Assembly: GCF_050948175.1 (NCBI RefSeq)
Contig: NC_135199.1
Span: 4,468,501 to 4,532,500 of the forward strand
Direction: 5' to 3'
Length of the DNA stretch: 64,000 nt
Origin: Xylocopa sonorina
Lineage: Eukaryota; Arthropoda; Insecta; Hymenoptera; Apidae
Positions 1-11,777 of the stretch are shown piece by piece. Both the position numbers and the translations under genes were made by a program. Each line of letters starts with the position of its first letter. Positions within the stretch are counted from its first letter, which is position 1. A model generated the notes under the pieces. That model worked only from the letters and a program-made list of their open reading frames with translations. It did no database searches and was not told the origin of the DNA.

Positions 1-197
1 AGCCGCGCGAGGCCGTAAATTGGGAACAGTTGAGTTCGATACGCGATAGGTTACCGTGAGGGAACAATATCATAAATATTAATACGCAGCATTAACTGTT
101 CGCGTGTATCGTTGGAACAGACCGCACGATGCCGAACCACTGTTTCGCGCGTTAATATTAAATAACAGTCGTTCTACGATAGAACGGGCCAGCAAAA

Positions 198-235
198 GCG
201 GCAGCGACGCGGCAGCGACGCGGCAGCAACGGCAG
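198..235. repeat. 11-bp tandem repeat, about 3.5 copies
   Basis: Three successive 11-bp units (GCGGCAGCGAC twice, then the same with one G-to-A change) are followed by a partial unit GGCAG. This is a short GC-rich minisatellite. It lies inside a 78-codon open frame that shows no other sign of coding. Confidence 0.9.
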
Positions 236-285
236 ATATTTCACGGGGAACGCGTTCCACCGCGAAACGCGAAATCAACGAGCCC

Positions 286-304
286 CTCTCTCTCTCTCTC
301 TCTC
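286..304. repeat. CT/GA microsatellite
   Basis: About nine CT dinucleotides, ending in a CCCTCG flank. It is one of eight CT/GA tracts in the window. The flanks are CpG-rich unique sequence. Confidence 0.95.
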
Positions 305-3300
305 CCTCGAAGGTTTGCAAAGAATTTAAAACGACCCTAAATCTCACCGCTTTTGTAACCGATCCAACGCCACCGCCTACCGATCCCGCGCGCTATTTTC
401 TCCTACGAAACTGGGCGAACAAAAGCCAGTGTTACCAGGCTAGATCGAGGGACGAAAAAAGACTGGCCCAGGAACGAATACCGTCGAATCACCTGGGCAA
501 CAGTCCAGCGCCGTAACCAACCCGATAAATCGATAGAAACAGTCGGCGGTGGACGGGTGATTCATCGATACCCAGCCGTTTCCCAATTTCCATTCGGCGC
601 GGGGCAACCCTTAATCCACGTCCTTCCGCCAGTCGAGCCATCGGCCGTGACCTCGAGTCCGTTTCAATTCTCGAGCCGGCAGCCAAATAAATTATTTTGA
701 TTCTCTCTTTATGCGAGCCCAGCTACGCCTCCCCTCTTCCGGTGGGAAAGGCAAAGGGGGTGGCGAACGAAAGACGAGAGTGAAAATGGAGAACTTGCCA
801 CCGCGTGTTGTGGGACATTGCTCTTTGTCGTCTACTGACGGAAAAGAGACTAACGGTTTAATCCGTGTAAAAAATCGTCGAGTGAACGGCGTCCTTGCAA
901 CGGGATACGAAGTGATTAATCGCGATCGACGTACGCGTGCACGTACGCGGTTGCTGGATGAAGAATCGAATTTATTGTAAAATCTTCGCGGGTCTCGACA
1001 CTTTTACGAAAGTGAAGCAGTAGTTCGTCGCGAATGAAAAATGTACGCGATCTTCTTACCAAGGAGGGGATTGGAAACGCTGAAAGAGGACACTTTGCGA
1101 GCCTTCACTCCTCTCAGAGTGATACACGAAATTATTTCGGAATCTGCTGCTTGTATCCGGAAATAAGTAGCTTACGCTAGGTTCCGGGGTATCGCTCGCT
1201 GAGAGTGACAGTTTTAATTAGACACGCAGCGTTACTCGAAAAATCGCGACGCTGGCGAATCGCAAGGGCAGAGGCGTCTAGGAGGTGCTGACGACCAAGA
1301 CACGGACGAATTGCTGGCGGCGAGGACGCGTCTACCGCCCAAGGTATCTTTCGACGGATACTACAGCCAACTTTAATGAGGCAGGCGAGAACGTCGTGTG
1401 TAGCAACTGGGACTCGAGTGCTCTAGGAAAAAAGGGATCTTGTAACGTATCTGCCGGGTCGGATCCAAAGATAAACAGGCCCGCCCGTCTTTACGGGTCG
1501 AACAAATCCGGCATTGTTCCACCGGTGGATCCTAAACCCTTTCGAGATCCAACGAGCCGCTCGAGGTGAACGATAGCCGGGACGTGATGAAATGAATCTT
1601 CTATGAGAAGCTTCCTCGTAATTATGAGGCAACAAGAAAATAGAACATGCGTTCTTCACTTCTACTACTAGCTTATGGTACATGTCTCGTTTGAAAATTA
1701 CTTCGAATCTGAACGATATTACAACGGCACGGAGTTCACGCGTCGACGTTCATCTTGTATAAAAGTATTTTTTTTCTCTATAAAGAAAGTAGATGAAAAG
1801 CTAGGAAACGCGATCGAGTTTAACTGGCGACAACTTCGTGTTGGTACGGATGCAGAGGGAACAAAGTTACGACGCCGGAGATCGACTTTGCGCGACGGTT
1901 TCCGTAGCGAATCTTCGACGAGTGCGCTTATTAACGACGCGCACGATTCTCTTCACCATCCAAGTTAATGAGACACCCAGCAAGTCGGGCGCTGCCGCCA
2001 AGAAACGAGCGTAGAAATCCCGGTTTGACAATAAGTGCTTCCTCCCGTTCTATCTCTTTCGAGTGGAGGACTAGACGGCGAGATACGAAGATAAACAACG
2101 TCGCTTATTCGGAACGAGAGAGGGAGGGAAGCGTTCGCTGGATAGGGCCTCGGAATAGGGTGGAGACAAACTTAAGAAGAGGCAAGCTACCGAGCAAGCA
2201 CCTTTGCACTCGAGTCCGTACGAACCTCTCAAATGAGCTTCTATTAATACGCGCACTTTCACCCGAGAATTTCCCTGGCAGCGACAACGGGAAACTGTAC
2301 GCCTTCAATCGAGAGTAGCTTCGCTCGATTGAAAGCAACGGGAGGAAAACGCGTATCAAACCGAGATTATTTCTTCTCTCCCCTCGCATCGTTCAAATAA
2401 ATACGTCGTGGAATTGAATGAAAATCTCATCGCTTGCTGGACATTTTAACGCGTCTATATTTATATACATGTATGCAGAACGAGTCAGCCGCCATTAGCA
2501 CCTGAAATATCCTCGCTGTATACGACGAGCCACGCGTAATAATAATTTGCATAGCGGGCGATACTAAAAAAATCGTGTCACGCGAGCTATCTAACGGTAC
2601 GTTTGCGTTCCGTAAGTCGGAAATGGCGAGGAGGAGAAATGCGGAAGCAAGCAAGAACGTTCGACGGTAACCGATCGATGCGCTCCGGTGGTATTTGCCA
2701 TTATTTAAGAATCACCGGCCAGTCGGACGTAACGTTGGCACAGTGGGACGATAATAGTTCACCGCAAACGACGTTGATACATAACAGGGAGAAGAATACG
2801 ATAGTTAAAGGGCCGGCGGCCCGATCGAGGCAAGGAGCTTTACACGTTTCAATAACGAAGCGATTGAATATTTTAAGAGGCTCCCGTCCGCCGACACGGT
2901 CGATTATTTTTACCGGCACGCTTCTTGCCGGCGATACTGCGAGGAAAAATCAATGCTCAGCGCGAATACACGTCGACTTTTCCCTGACCGAGTTCGCCGA
3001 CTGCTATCGACGACCAAAACAAGTAATAAATTCGACGAGCATCGAGAACACCGCTGGCCAGCATCGCGACTAATTTCCAATAGTCAAAACGAAGAGAAAC
3101 GACTACGTCGCGATTCTTTGGCATCGTTTCCCGCGGTACTCTCCGAGGAGCCGACCGTCGACAGAAATCAGAGGAGCGTTCCATTCGGAACGAACACAGG
3201 CGCAATCAGTCGCGAAAACAAGGCGATTTCTTAAGGAGGCGAACACAACCGATTCCCAATAGAGCCTCGCGCTCCCCCACTGCTTCGCCCGCTTCGATTC

Positions 3301-5316
3301 TTCGAGTTTGTTTGCCGAGTCGAATTTAATTTTCGGTCGTTCCCGGTTCGCTGTCTCTCCGCGAGAGAAATTTCTGCGTCGTTGAATCGCTCTGCCGAGC
3401 AAAGAGATCCATTCGAAACAATATTGCCGGGAAATTCCTTGTTTCTCGTCGCCCGCGGGTATCGCGCGACCGTTCGCAGCCATCCGGCAGTAGTATGCGA
3501 ACGATATGGCGCGACTTGGCTCGCGAGCGAGAAGCCGTCGCGGGGAGCGAAATCGAAGATCGACGAGCCGCGACAGGAGCGCGGGGGTCTTGGCTTTCGC
3601 AATTTCTCGAACGCGAACTCTCGGAAACGACTGCTAAGTTTCCCAGGGGAGAGGGTTTCAGGTACGGTGCCGCTGAGTATCGGATCGTAGTTACGCGTCA
3701 TCGCGACGAGTCTGGGGATCGACGCGCGAGAAGAGGCGTGGATCGTCGAATGGGGACGAGACCGGACTGGAGGGAGAAAAAGAATGGAGGGAAAAAGGAG
3801 GAAAAACAGCGATCGAACCGGGTACATCGAAAGTGGATGAACGAGGGCGGAAGTCGCGAGGCCGATAAGGCAACGGGAAAAACAGACTGAACTCTCCGAT
3901 CGAGGAACGCGCGGAAAGATAAAAACAAAATAGAAAAAGGGGAAAAAGGGAAGCGAGAGAAGACAAGGAGGACTTTTGATAGATTTACCTTTTAGCAACT
4001 TTTGTCGTTTAGTCCTCCAGCAGACACGGCTTTCGAGTTTCTGCTACCGTTCTGACGGAGGCGGCTCTGCATACAAGACATCTCCATTTAGATGCCACCC
4101 TTCCAACCGTCCCGCGCCCTCTTTTTCCCAATGGTCCACGTTTGCGCGAGCCACCCGCCGGTCTGTCTCCTTCCCCTTTTTCTCACCTTTTTCTCGTACC
4201 CACCCGTTCCCCGTCCTCTGCGCTTTTTAACGGCCACGCTGTGGCAAACGTTTCTCACCTTCTCCTTCTATTTCCCTCGCCGATGTCGCCTTCGCTCATC
4301 TATTTCCCCCTCCTGCTACTTTTTCAACGCTTTCACGTCGTACCATCGACCATCGGCGTTTCTTTCTACCCTTTCTTCTCCTTCCCTCCCCATTCCTCGC
4401 GTGAAACGTGGCCGATCGAGGTTCGGCTGGCTATCGAGAGATCGACTCCGCGATACGCGAGGCTGTTGGACGAAAGAAGAGCGACGAATGTCGAAGATCG
4501 TTTCATTCGAGGTTGGTCAATGAACAGATGCGCAGGGTTTGCCCTCTGCGAGCAGGTAACGAACATCTTTTGTCGCCCAATTCGAAGCAGGCCGTTGCAA
4601 AACTGTTTGAAACTACTTGGCAATTTTATGCATCGCTTTAGATAAAATGGAAATTTTTGAATTAAAACATACAGAATACAGAATCAAATTGCGTAACAGC
4701 AAATAGCTATAATTTGGATGATAAAAGACATTTTCCAAGCTGTTCCTTCCCAGCATTAGACGCATATGTTAGATTCACTGCCGTTGAAAAGGTCGCGCGG
4801 TAACAAATGCGTCCAGCGACTGGAAAAAATGTTCGCATACACCGCAAACTCTTCGCTTCTGATTATTAAAATTTGCCCTTAACGTAACAACGCGTAAGAA
4901 GCGGGTTTTCCATGGAAATACAAATATTCGAGACGTTAGTTACACGTGGGACAAGATCGTGTATCAGAAGCGCGTGGACCATGACAAATACGATCGCGAT
5001 GCGTTTCAACGTCCCCGTAGGTAGGAGCCTCCAATAACGCGGCCATAATCGCGATCGGAAGGCAGAAGTCTCGCTGATAAGAGAGGTAGCGGGCAATATC
5101 AAATTTGCTTCACGGAGAAAACAGACCGCGCCGCGGGCGAGTATAACCGAGTCTGCAATACTTTCAATCCACCGTTGGCAGAGACAGAAGTCGACCGATT
5201 ATTTCCTGTAATACCCGCGCTCCTCGCGCTGGTTACATCGGTTATATCCGAAACTCACGGTACAATGAACCGTTTCGGCGTCGGCAAAGCCGGCGATGTG
5301 ACTACGGCTCGAAGAG
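305..5316. other. Gene-free CpG-rich block
   Basis: No gene is recognised in this stretch. Several open frames overlap on both strands, the longest being 255 codons on the minus strand at 3231-3998. That frame opposes plus-strand frames of 102 and 131 codons at 3382-3890, and its N-terminal part is a Phe/Ser/Pro-rich translation of a pyrimidine-rich tract. The plus strand is purine-rich at about 3770-3965 and pyrimidine-rich at about 4100-4390. Such strand asymmetry creates long open frames by chance. No splice-bounded exon, tRNA or transposon end was found. Confidence 0.55.
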
Positions 5317-5341
5317 GAGGATATTAGAGTTCGATATCCTC
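5317..5341. repeat. Inverted repeat, 8-bp perfect stem
   Basis: GAGGATAT at 5317-5324 is the exact reverse complement of ATATCCTC at 5334-5341, with a 9-nt loop. There is no poly-T run after it. A chance hairpin of this size is not rare in 64 kb. Confidence 0.8.
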
Positions 5342-6279
5342 GGGCTGAGTATCGATTTCCGTGAGATAGGTCACAGTGTTCCAGTGCACCGATGAAATCG
5401 CGTCACATAACTAGGGTTACGCCGCGAGGGTGGAAAGGGGAGAGGGTTGGAACGAGAGAGGGGGAGAAAAAAGAAGAAAGGGAGCCGATGCGCCGGGATC
5501 AAAGTTCGTACACAAGGGTGGCTTAGCAAAGGGGTGTAAATACTGGAAAATGAGAGGGTAAAGCGTACGCAAGCGTCTGCTGTGTCGGGCTGATCGATCT
5601 TAAGCGCACGCCGCGCGACACACATCGAGCCAGCATAACGTACCGGAACAGAAGTAGAAACGGAAGCTATAACTACGCCGCGACGGGGTACCAAAGGGGT
5701 AAACGCTCGAGTGGATGAACGATTCGACTCGTGACAAAAAACTGTGGAGCCACTGTAAGCGTTTCCTTAGTAAAAAAAACTGCGACAGTATAACCGTCTC
5801 ACTTTTCATGCACGTAACCATCAATTATTGGACTCTTGTAATCGCTGTTTCCATTAATCGATACGGAGTTAATACCGTATCGCTGCCTATCGATGGTATT
5901 ATGCGAGAAGGGTTAGATACGCGCTACTACGGAGTACGAGTAATCGCGGACTAAAAATTCAGGTGGAACGACTAAAAACGATTTTCTTACCAACACAGGC
6001 CAAGTCAGGGCGCACGCGAGCTGCATAGCGGAGCGTCGATCGACGTGCATTGAAAATCCCGGGGGGACTGTTCGCGATATGACGAGTTCACAAAGGTCGC
6101 GGAATTGCTGAGCCAGAAAGCACCGGGCTCCGCGAGCCACGCTTGTCGAGAAGCCATTTACTTATTGGAGTCTGTTCGACCCTGGTGTATTGTTTACGAA
6201 AACGGCGCGGAATGAAAAAACGGGGTCGACTTCGCGGAACTACTTCTACTGAATGCACGCGAGCCCGTCCTGGAGTACG
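5342..6279. other. Gene-free unique sequence
   Basis: The stretch holds a purine-rich patch around 5430-5500 and otherwise unstructured CpG-rich sequence. The open frames (107 codons on the minus strand at 5371-5694, 79 on the plus strand at 5715-5954) have no recognisable motif. I see nothing else here. Confidence 0.5.
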
Positions 6280-6334
6280 TTTTACGCGCGAGCTCGCGTA
6301 CGTTCGCACGCGCGCGTGCACCGCTCGCGTAAAA
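6280..6334. repeat. Nested inverted repeat (cruciform-forming)
   Basis: The outer arms TTTTACGCGCGAGC (6280-6293) and GCTCGCGTAAAA (6323-6334) are complementary except for one extra CG in the left arm. Between them lies a perfect 14-bp palindrome, GCACGCGCGCGTGC (6306-6319). The whole 55-bp segment can fold into a two-level stem and is very rich in alternating CG. No transposon target-site duplication is evident, so its origin is unknown. Confidence 0.8.
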
Positions 6335-6625
6335 GTAACGAACGATTGTTCGGTCGAGGGAAGGATAAGGGCAGGGAAAAACTAAAATGGAAAGCTGGAA
6401 AGAGAGGGGGATGGAAAGAGAAGAACGGTGTTCACAAAGGCGTCACTTCTCCGAGGCCTCGTTTCCGCGCGACGGATCGTAAAACGGACCACCTCCTTAC
6501 TCTTGCTCCCTTACTCGGCCAATGTGCACGTGAGGGCAGCTTTTTTGCGCGCACGTAAGAAATTGCGGCTCGCGTGCGCGTTATCGGCGGCCCTGCTCGG
6601 GAGACCGAGCGTCGCTAAATTATAA
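6335..6625. other. Gene-free sequence between inverted repeat and purine tract
   Basis: A G/A-rich patch covers about 6360-6430, followed by CpG-rich sequence with an E-box hexamer CACGTG near 6526. The overlapping short open frames on both strands are not supported as genes. Confidence 0.5.
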
Positions 6626-6684
6626 ATAAGAAAACGAAGGAGAAAAGAAAAAAAAGGGGAAAGAAGAAAGGGCGGAGGAAGGAG
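6626..6684. repeat. Polypurine tract
   Basis: About 59 bases of almost uninterrupted A/G on the plus strand, with only isolated pyrimidines. Long homopurine runs can adopt triplex-type structure and often mark unconstrained non-coding DNA. The minus-strand translation is a Phe/Leu/Ser-rich artefact. Confidence 0.8.
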
Positions 6685-7350
6685 TACGCGGTTGGGGGTA
6701 GAAAAATTGCGCCACATAAACGAGGCGGTCCGCGAACTTTCCACGGATCGAAGGGACCGCAAGCCACGAGAGCCTCCCCGCGAACTTTTCACTTCTGCAA
6801 ACATCTCGTCCGGCGTCTCGCTGGAAATTGATTCGTGTCTATCGCGCAACCATCTCCGGAAATTCAAATAGCGAGAAAATTCATCCCCTTTTATTTTTAT
6901 ACCTTTACCCTATACAGTTACCCGTTTCGTTTACCATTTTATCGTTCGTCTTCCACTTCCTACGAAATGAGAATGCACAAAAGCGAGCTGTCCACAGCCG
7001 TCGATTAATACCAATCGATCTCGATGAGAGCACGCCTACACCGTGACGTGACTGTACGCGAGCAGAAAAAAATAAAGGGAAAGTTAAGCGCCAACCGACC
7101 ACGGCCCGTGCAGCCAGAGCCCAATATGAGAAAAGTCGGACGTGCTTCAAAGTTGCGTACAGAAAGCGTGGGCGCAGCCTCGTGTGACCCGATTGCACAT
7201 TTTAGGCCGAGATTTAAGCACTTTTGCCGTGCGGACCATTCGTGAATGTTCAAACGCGGCCGTCAACCGACGGAAAGCCGGATTGAAATAGATGGCAAAG
7301 GCTGGCCGGTTGCGATGCTCGCGGAAAAAGCCACGGCTCGCCGCAAATGC
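6685..7350. other. Gene-free unique sequence
   Basis: CpG-rich sequence with no recognisable exon. Short frames overlap on both strands, for example 72 codons at 6828-7046 on the plus strand against 97 and 82 codons on the minus strand at 6905-7253. None carries a known motif. Confidence 0.5.
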
Positions 7351-7408
7351 GCTTCTCTCTCTCTCTCTCTCTCCCTCTTTCTTCTTCTCTCTTCTTCTCT
7401 GTTTCTTC
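7351..7408. repeat. CT microsatellite inside a polypyrimidine tract
   Basis: A (CT)n core at 7354-7373 is followed by CCCTCTTTCTTCTTCTC-type sequence, giving nearly 60 bases of pyrimidine. The tract explains the Ser/Leu/Phe-rich plus-strand frames and the Arg/Glu/Lys-rich minus-strand frame seen here. Confidence 0.9.
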
Positions 7409-8526
7409 CATCTTTCACCTTCTTCCACGTCCTTCACCCGTACTCTCCCCCAATGGAAAGAAAAACGCACCGAATTTTCGCTTTTTAGGTGTTACCGGTG
7501 CTTCGAGTAAATCGACGTATCCTGAATCGTGGGGGAACGAACAACCTCGGCCGTATATATACACACGTTTCACCGACTGAGCAGATTTTACTGCGCGATC
7601 TTTCAGGAATCCGGATTGGCAGTACCCTCGTTACGCGATTCAGAGTTTCGAGTGGAGTCTCGTGTATAATCGCGATGAAAGTCGCGCTTTGGAAACGCGT
7701 AGAACGTAATGGCCGTAATCGACGAATTCTAGGGACGTTCAAAGAGAGCTCTCTCGCTTTTCAATCTGCCCCATGCCGGTATCGAATCCTGTTTCCAAAG
7801 AAAAATTACACCTGTTTACGTTCAGCGCGAAAATCAGCGAACCTCTTTCCTTCCCTCCCTCTGTTAAACTTCGATCGGTTGTATATGTGCGAACCGGGAC
7901 CAACGAGCATGTTCGATAATAAAATATCAATTGGTTCGAGCGAAAAGATCATCGATCGCTTGTATATGAACCGAAATAAAAACAATGACTAATGCCTACG
8001 CTTTAATAAGTATTATTAACTATTTCATGTGCAGGGAATATCTTTTTTTTTTTACAGCTCGTTATCACGCTCACTCACGCAACAGATATACTTTCCCCCA
8101 AAGCCAAGCACGAAGAACGTCACCGCGAGGACTCCTGTTAGCACGTGTAAGACATAAAGATGACTAACTAAATAATAAAACCGCCTCGTATAGGCAATTC
8201 TCGTATAACTCTTCTGAATAAAATATCTCCTCGTGTCGTTTCCCAAGCCAGGGTCGCAACAGCATCAGAGACTGTACACGAAGGAAGGGGCACTCTGATG
8301 AAACTTTCCCGCATCTTCTTCCTCTCATTCTTCTCCTCCCTACACTGGCTAACTCTTCCAGCCAACTTTCTCCTTTCATGTCTCGCTTTCTCGCTCTCGC
8401 TCGAGATTAGAAAAACGCCGCTGCTCCTCGAGACGTCTTTGCATCTCGAGGGCCAATAGACAACCGAGGAATGTATTCCAACGACTCTCGACTTCTCCGT
8501 TTTCTTCCCGTCTTCCGTTACGAGCC
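7409..8526. other. Gene-free sequence with a strong but orphan splice-acceptor look-alike
   Basis: At 8043-8057 a T-tract runs into ACAG, and a branch-point-like TATTAAC lies upstream near 8013. This resembles a 3' splice site. The following about 100 bases have two frames open, one for 27 codons and one for 32, and neither is recognisable. On the opposite strand a 64-codon frame (8052-8246) contains a hydrophobic stretch. No gene is called. Confidence 0.45.
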
Positions 8527-8545
8527 CTCTCTCTCTCTCTCTCTT
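8527..8545. repeat. CT microsatellite
   Basis: About nine CT units inside a longer pyrimidine-biased stretch. The flanks are unique sequence. Confidence 0.95.
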
Positions 8546-9169
8546 TCCGCTGCTTCTTACCGGTTGACTGGCTTCGATTCGTCTCCTTCAGTTTCCGAAG
8601 GCGAATGCTCGTGAAACTTTTGCCGCGGCCCGAAAAAACGACGTCCGCGACATCGCTGACTTTTGCTACTTCACAAAGTAGACTTTGCGCGAGGAGAACC
8701 TAACTGGTCCTACCTAGCCGAAATTTTGGCTCGACGGACTCGATTATTTTAACGACTCCAAAGCTCTCTCTTTTCCTTCGTTGGAATTAACAAATTGTAC
8801 GCTAAATGTCAGTACGAAAGACTTCTCAGAAATTGGCCACTGCTTTTCGAGTACTACGGACAATTAATTATATATACATCTCGTCGTCACCAGATCGATT
8901 GATAATAATTCCTGTACTCGTTGTGCTTGGGGTACGAGAAGAACGGATGAAAGCACCGGGAAAATATTTCCGACGATTCTCCGTGGCGAAACGTTTCACT
9001 GATCCTTTCGACGACGCTGAACTGAATCCCGTCCGACAATGAGACAAATACACCGACAGCGAGAAACTTTCCCTCCCTTGAGGCAATCCGTCGAGCTTCT
9101 GCACCCGAGTCCCCGTGTCCCGATATTCTTGTGCGCGTAATAAATCTACCGTTCGGATACAATGCGTGT
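8546..9169. other. Gene-free unique sequence
   Basis: CpG-rich sequence with overlapping short frames on both strands at 8806-9162. Nothing recognisable was seen. Confidence 0.5.
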
Positions 9170-10060
9170 GTGGTGTCTCAATCCTTCTGGCTAAATCTTC
9201 TTTGCGGTATTATTCAGACTGGAGTGGATGTTCCTTTCGTTCAAGGATTAGTTGCTTCAATTATCGTCTGTGTAGCTCTGCTAACGTTGTTACATGCAGT
9301 TTATTTAGCGAGTGTAACTTTGCACTCGCAGTCACAAGTTCTACTATTATTAATACTTAATCCTTACTCGAAATCCTAAGTAGAGTTCTTGTTGCACTGG
9401 ATCTCAAAGTTTGCGGTTAAATGAATCAATGTAACTGCAATCTCAAAATTTGAATAGCGTGTCTGGAATATCCAGGTCCATGTTCATGAATTTTATGTAC
9501 TACGATAATGAATCCGTCTAAGGGTGTGCCCTAATGTCCAGTCCAGAAAAGTAGAGAAATTGATATGTCAAATCTTAGATCCTCAATTTAATGGGAAATT
9601 TATTAGTCCATCGTTTAAGCCTCTGTAGAGTATCCGGATGTGCGTCCAAGTTTAAGTATCGGTTCTTTCTAGTGTCCATAAGTCGGTCAGCGTGAAGTCA
9701 GACATCTTTTAATAAGGTCAATTGCTGTTGAGCAGCAATGGTAAAACGCCTAAATTGACAATTAAGATTTAGTGCTACTCTTGATGATAAATCAAGCTGT
9801 GGAAAAAGTATTTTACATTTTCAAGTATAGCAGATATTTCTTCGCCCGTATTATAAACTTGGGATACTTCGGTATACTAACAGTTTGAAGTAGATAATGC
9901 AATAGCGAAAGTAGTAGAATTCTGTGCGTTGCACGGCATAAGCAGTACGAAGTAGCTTTAGCACCAGTCGAAATGGAAGTTAATCCCTGCGAGCTCCAAA
10001 CTTATCCCTTTATACGTTAACCAACTGTGTGACTAAAAACTCTAGCGCTTAACTGTAAGC
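9170..10060. other. CpG-poor, AT-richer island of unknown origin
   Basis: From about 9170 to 10060 the sequence changes character. I count roughly 20 CpG in the 620 bases after 9380, against 50 or more expected from the flanks. It also contains a 7-bp-stem hairpin at 9721-9739 (ATTGCTG, loop TTGAG, CAGCAAT) and a CTGGA-ATA-TCCAG inverted repeat near 9461. The left edge includes an 82-codon plus-strand frame (9131-9379) whose residues 15-75 are very hydrophobic, but this frame has no family I know. All frames beyond 9380 are broken at about the random stop rate. It could be an old mobile-element copy, a pseudogene, or methylated native DNA. Confidence 0.45.
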
Positions 10061-10592
10061 ATCGAACCAAAAATGACGCTCCGGCAAAGCAGTAGGCAAA
10101 CGCGATACCTCGTAACATGGATCGGCTACGTTTCATCCAGCGTTTCCAAACATCGAAACACGCGTGGGCTCAAAGCCTTTTTCGATCCGCTCGGAACACG
10201 CGCCCCAGGAAACGCAGTCGTTTCGAAACGTCGAAACGCTCGACAGTTTGCTTGCGTGCGTTTTTCCCGTACACCTTGCGTTCGAACGGCAGGAAAAAAA
10301 AAAGACTGGAGAACAAATACGAAAAAAAGAAAAAAAAATCAGGCCCGGCGCTGATGAAACTCATCAAATACGGGGCCGCCGGCGCGAAATCAAATTCGCG
10401 CACTCACCAGGGACACGAAACGAGAGAAATGTTTCATTTCTGAAAATTGCCGGCTCGTCACGCGCATTCGACAGTCATGAAAATACTACACAGAGGATGG
10501 AAAATTGCTGTTTTGGCTACGGTTAGATACCGATTGGTCTAGTCGAATGCTCGTTCGCTGCTCCCCGTGTTCAACACCGAGCGCACTAATCT
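10061..10592. other. Gene-free sequence with A-rich tracts
   Basis: CpG-rich sequence contains two A-rich runs at about 10295-10340. Three overlapping plus-strand frames of 93-120 codons cross these runs and read as Lys-rich. They show no domain and are treated as chance. Confidence 0.5.
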
Positions 10593-10890
10593 ACTATTTC
10601 TGTTACTGTTCGCTCGTGTTTTATAATTGCCAACTAACGAATAATCGGGCTTGCCAATGACGAAATTTCGAAACGAATATCTTCCCACTCCTTCCGTTCT
10701 TGCTGTAGAATATTCTGATACGCGTCGAAATGATAGATAGACGATTGACAGTATACTAAGAATTGCTATTATACTATTTCTGTTACGAAATTTCGAAACG
10801 AATATCCTCCTACTCCTTTCATTCTTGCAATGGAATGTTCTAATACAAGTCAAGATAATAAATCAACGATCGATGGAATACTATTAACTG
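10593..10890. repeat. Diverged direct duplication
   Basis: A 14-bp identical word (ACTATTTCTGTTAC) occurs at 10593-10606 and 10773-10786. In the first copy it is followed by a 55-bp segment absent from the second. Both copies then continue with GAAATTTCGAAACGAATATC (10662 and 10787 onward) and about 80 further bases at roughly 70-75% identity. The first copy's extra segment looks like an insertion, or a deletion from the second. The duplication also produces a repeated pattern in a 104-codon minus-strand frame; that frame is not supported as a gene. Confidence 0.85.
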
Positions 10891-11143
10891 TGGATATTTA
10901 AATGGTCTATCGTAAAACTAGCCGACGTACGTATTAAAATTGTAACACGACACGAACGTTCTACTTGCCCATTTCCGTGAGCCATCCCCCTAGCTCGAAA
11001 GGCTGAGAGCCAGCCCTACAACGATTTTGCGAACCGACGAGCGAACGGATTTTACATCAGCCTGATTTCTAATTACATCAAGCCAGTAAATGGCCGATGT
11101 GTTGGCCCGGGCCAGCCTGTGCATGGGAACTCAATTCCGCGAT
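10891..11143. other. Gene-free sequence with a 12-bp palindrome
   Basis: The stretch contains TGGCCCGGGCCA, a perfect palindrome at 11103-11114, and ATTACATCA-type homeodomain-like words around 11070. It directly precedes the first copy of the duplicated element and may belong to the same regulatory segment. That link is inference. Confidence 0.45.
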
Positions 11144-11207
11144 GATGGACGGGCACGCGTCCCACAAAGTTGAAGACTTAATAAAGGCTTTCCCGTAATG
11201 CTTGCCC
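11144..11207. repeat. Duplicated element, copy 1
   Basis: A 64-bp element begins GATGGACGG and contains a 27-bp core (11167-11193) identical to the core at 11803-11829. The flanks of the core also match in part: GATGGACGG before it, and G followed by ATGC after it. The conserved core includes GACTTAATAAAGGC. Both copies have the same orientation and lie 636 bp apart. The function is unknown. A cis-regulatory element, a structured RNA piece or a remnant of a longer tandem duplication would all fit. Confidence 0.85.
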
Positions 11208-11777
11208 GGCGAGACGAGGGAACGATGGATAGCAGGCGGAGGTGGCGAACGGAGGGCGAGGGTGCACGAGCAACACCCCGCCTCGTTGTCTCACTGGATA
11301 CGTACACATTCGACGAGCATCGCGCGCCGGGCTGATGGCCCCGGGATACAATCCCGCAAAACGCTATCCGCAGAATTTTAACGGGATAAGCGGTATTAGC
11401 TCTGCTTTCCTCTCGCAAAATTTCTCTAATTCCCTCCGTCAAGCGGATTCCGTCGTGATTCGTCTCGCGTTTCCAGTGTCGACTCGCTACCCCCCCGACA
11501 CTTTTACCTTTTTAACACGCGAGTTGTCTACAATCGAGATTATCCGTTCCCCATTTTTATACTGTCGTTTGACTGTCCATAAAGAAAAATGAACTTCGAC
11601 GGGCATTAGTTTTCAGATCGAACTGTTTGTCTCCTAAATAAAATAACTTCAACTGGATAAATCTCGAGCATCCGTTGAAGCTTGAAAAGAATTTGTTGCT
11701 CGCGGCTCTCGTATTCTATCTCAATTCGCTGCAATAACGCCAAGATTAATGACGATCGATGAGAACGAGATCAGTGG
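11208..11777. other. Spacer between the two duplicated elements
   Basis: The spacer holds no recognised gene. A 116-codon plus-strand frame (11242-11592) overlaps a 103-codon minus-strand frame (11131-11442), and neither is recognisable. The part after 11580 is AT-richer. Confidence 0.5.

Noticed and set aside
3231..3998. 255-codon minus-strand open frame, the longest in the window
   Set aside because: Opposed by long plus-strand frames, built partly on a purine/pyrimidine-asymmetric tract, and without any recognisable domain or splice structure.
8043..8160. Poly-T plus ACAG resembling a 3' splice site
   Set aside because: The downstream frames close within 27-32 codons with no recognisable peptide; such T-runs occur by chance in introns.
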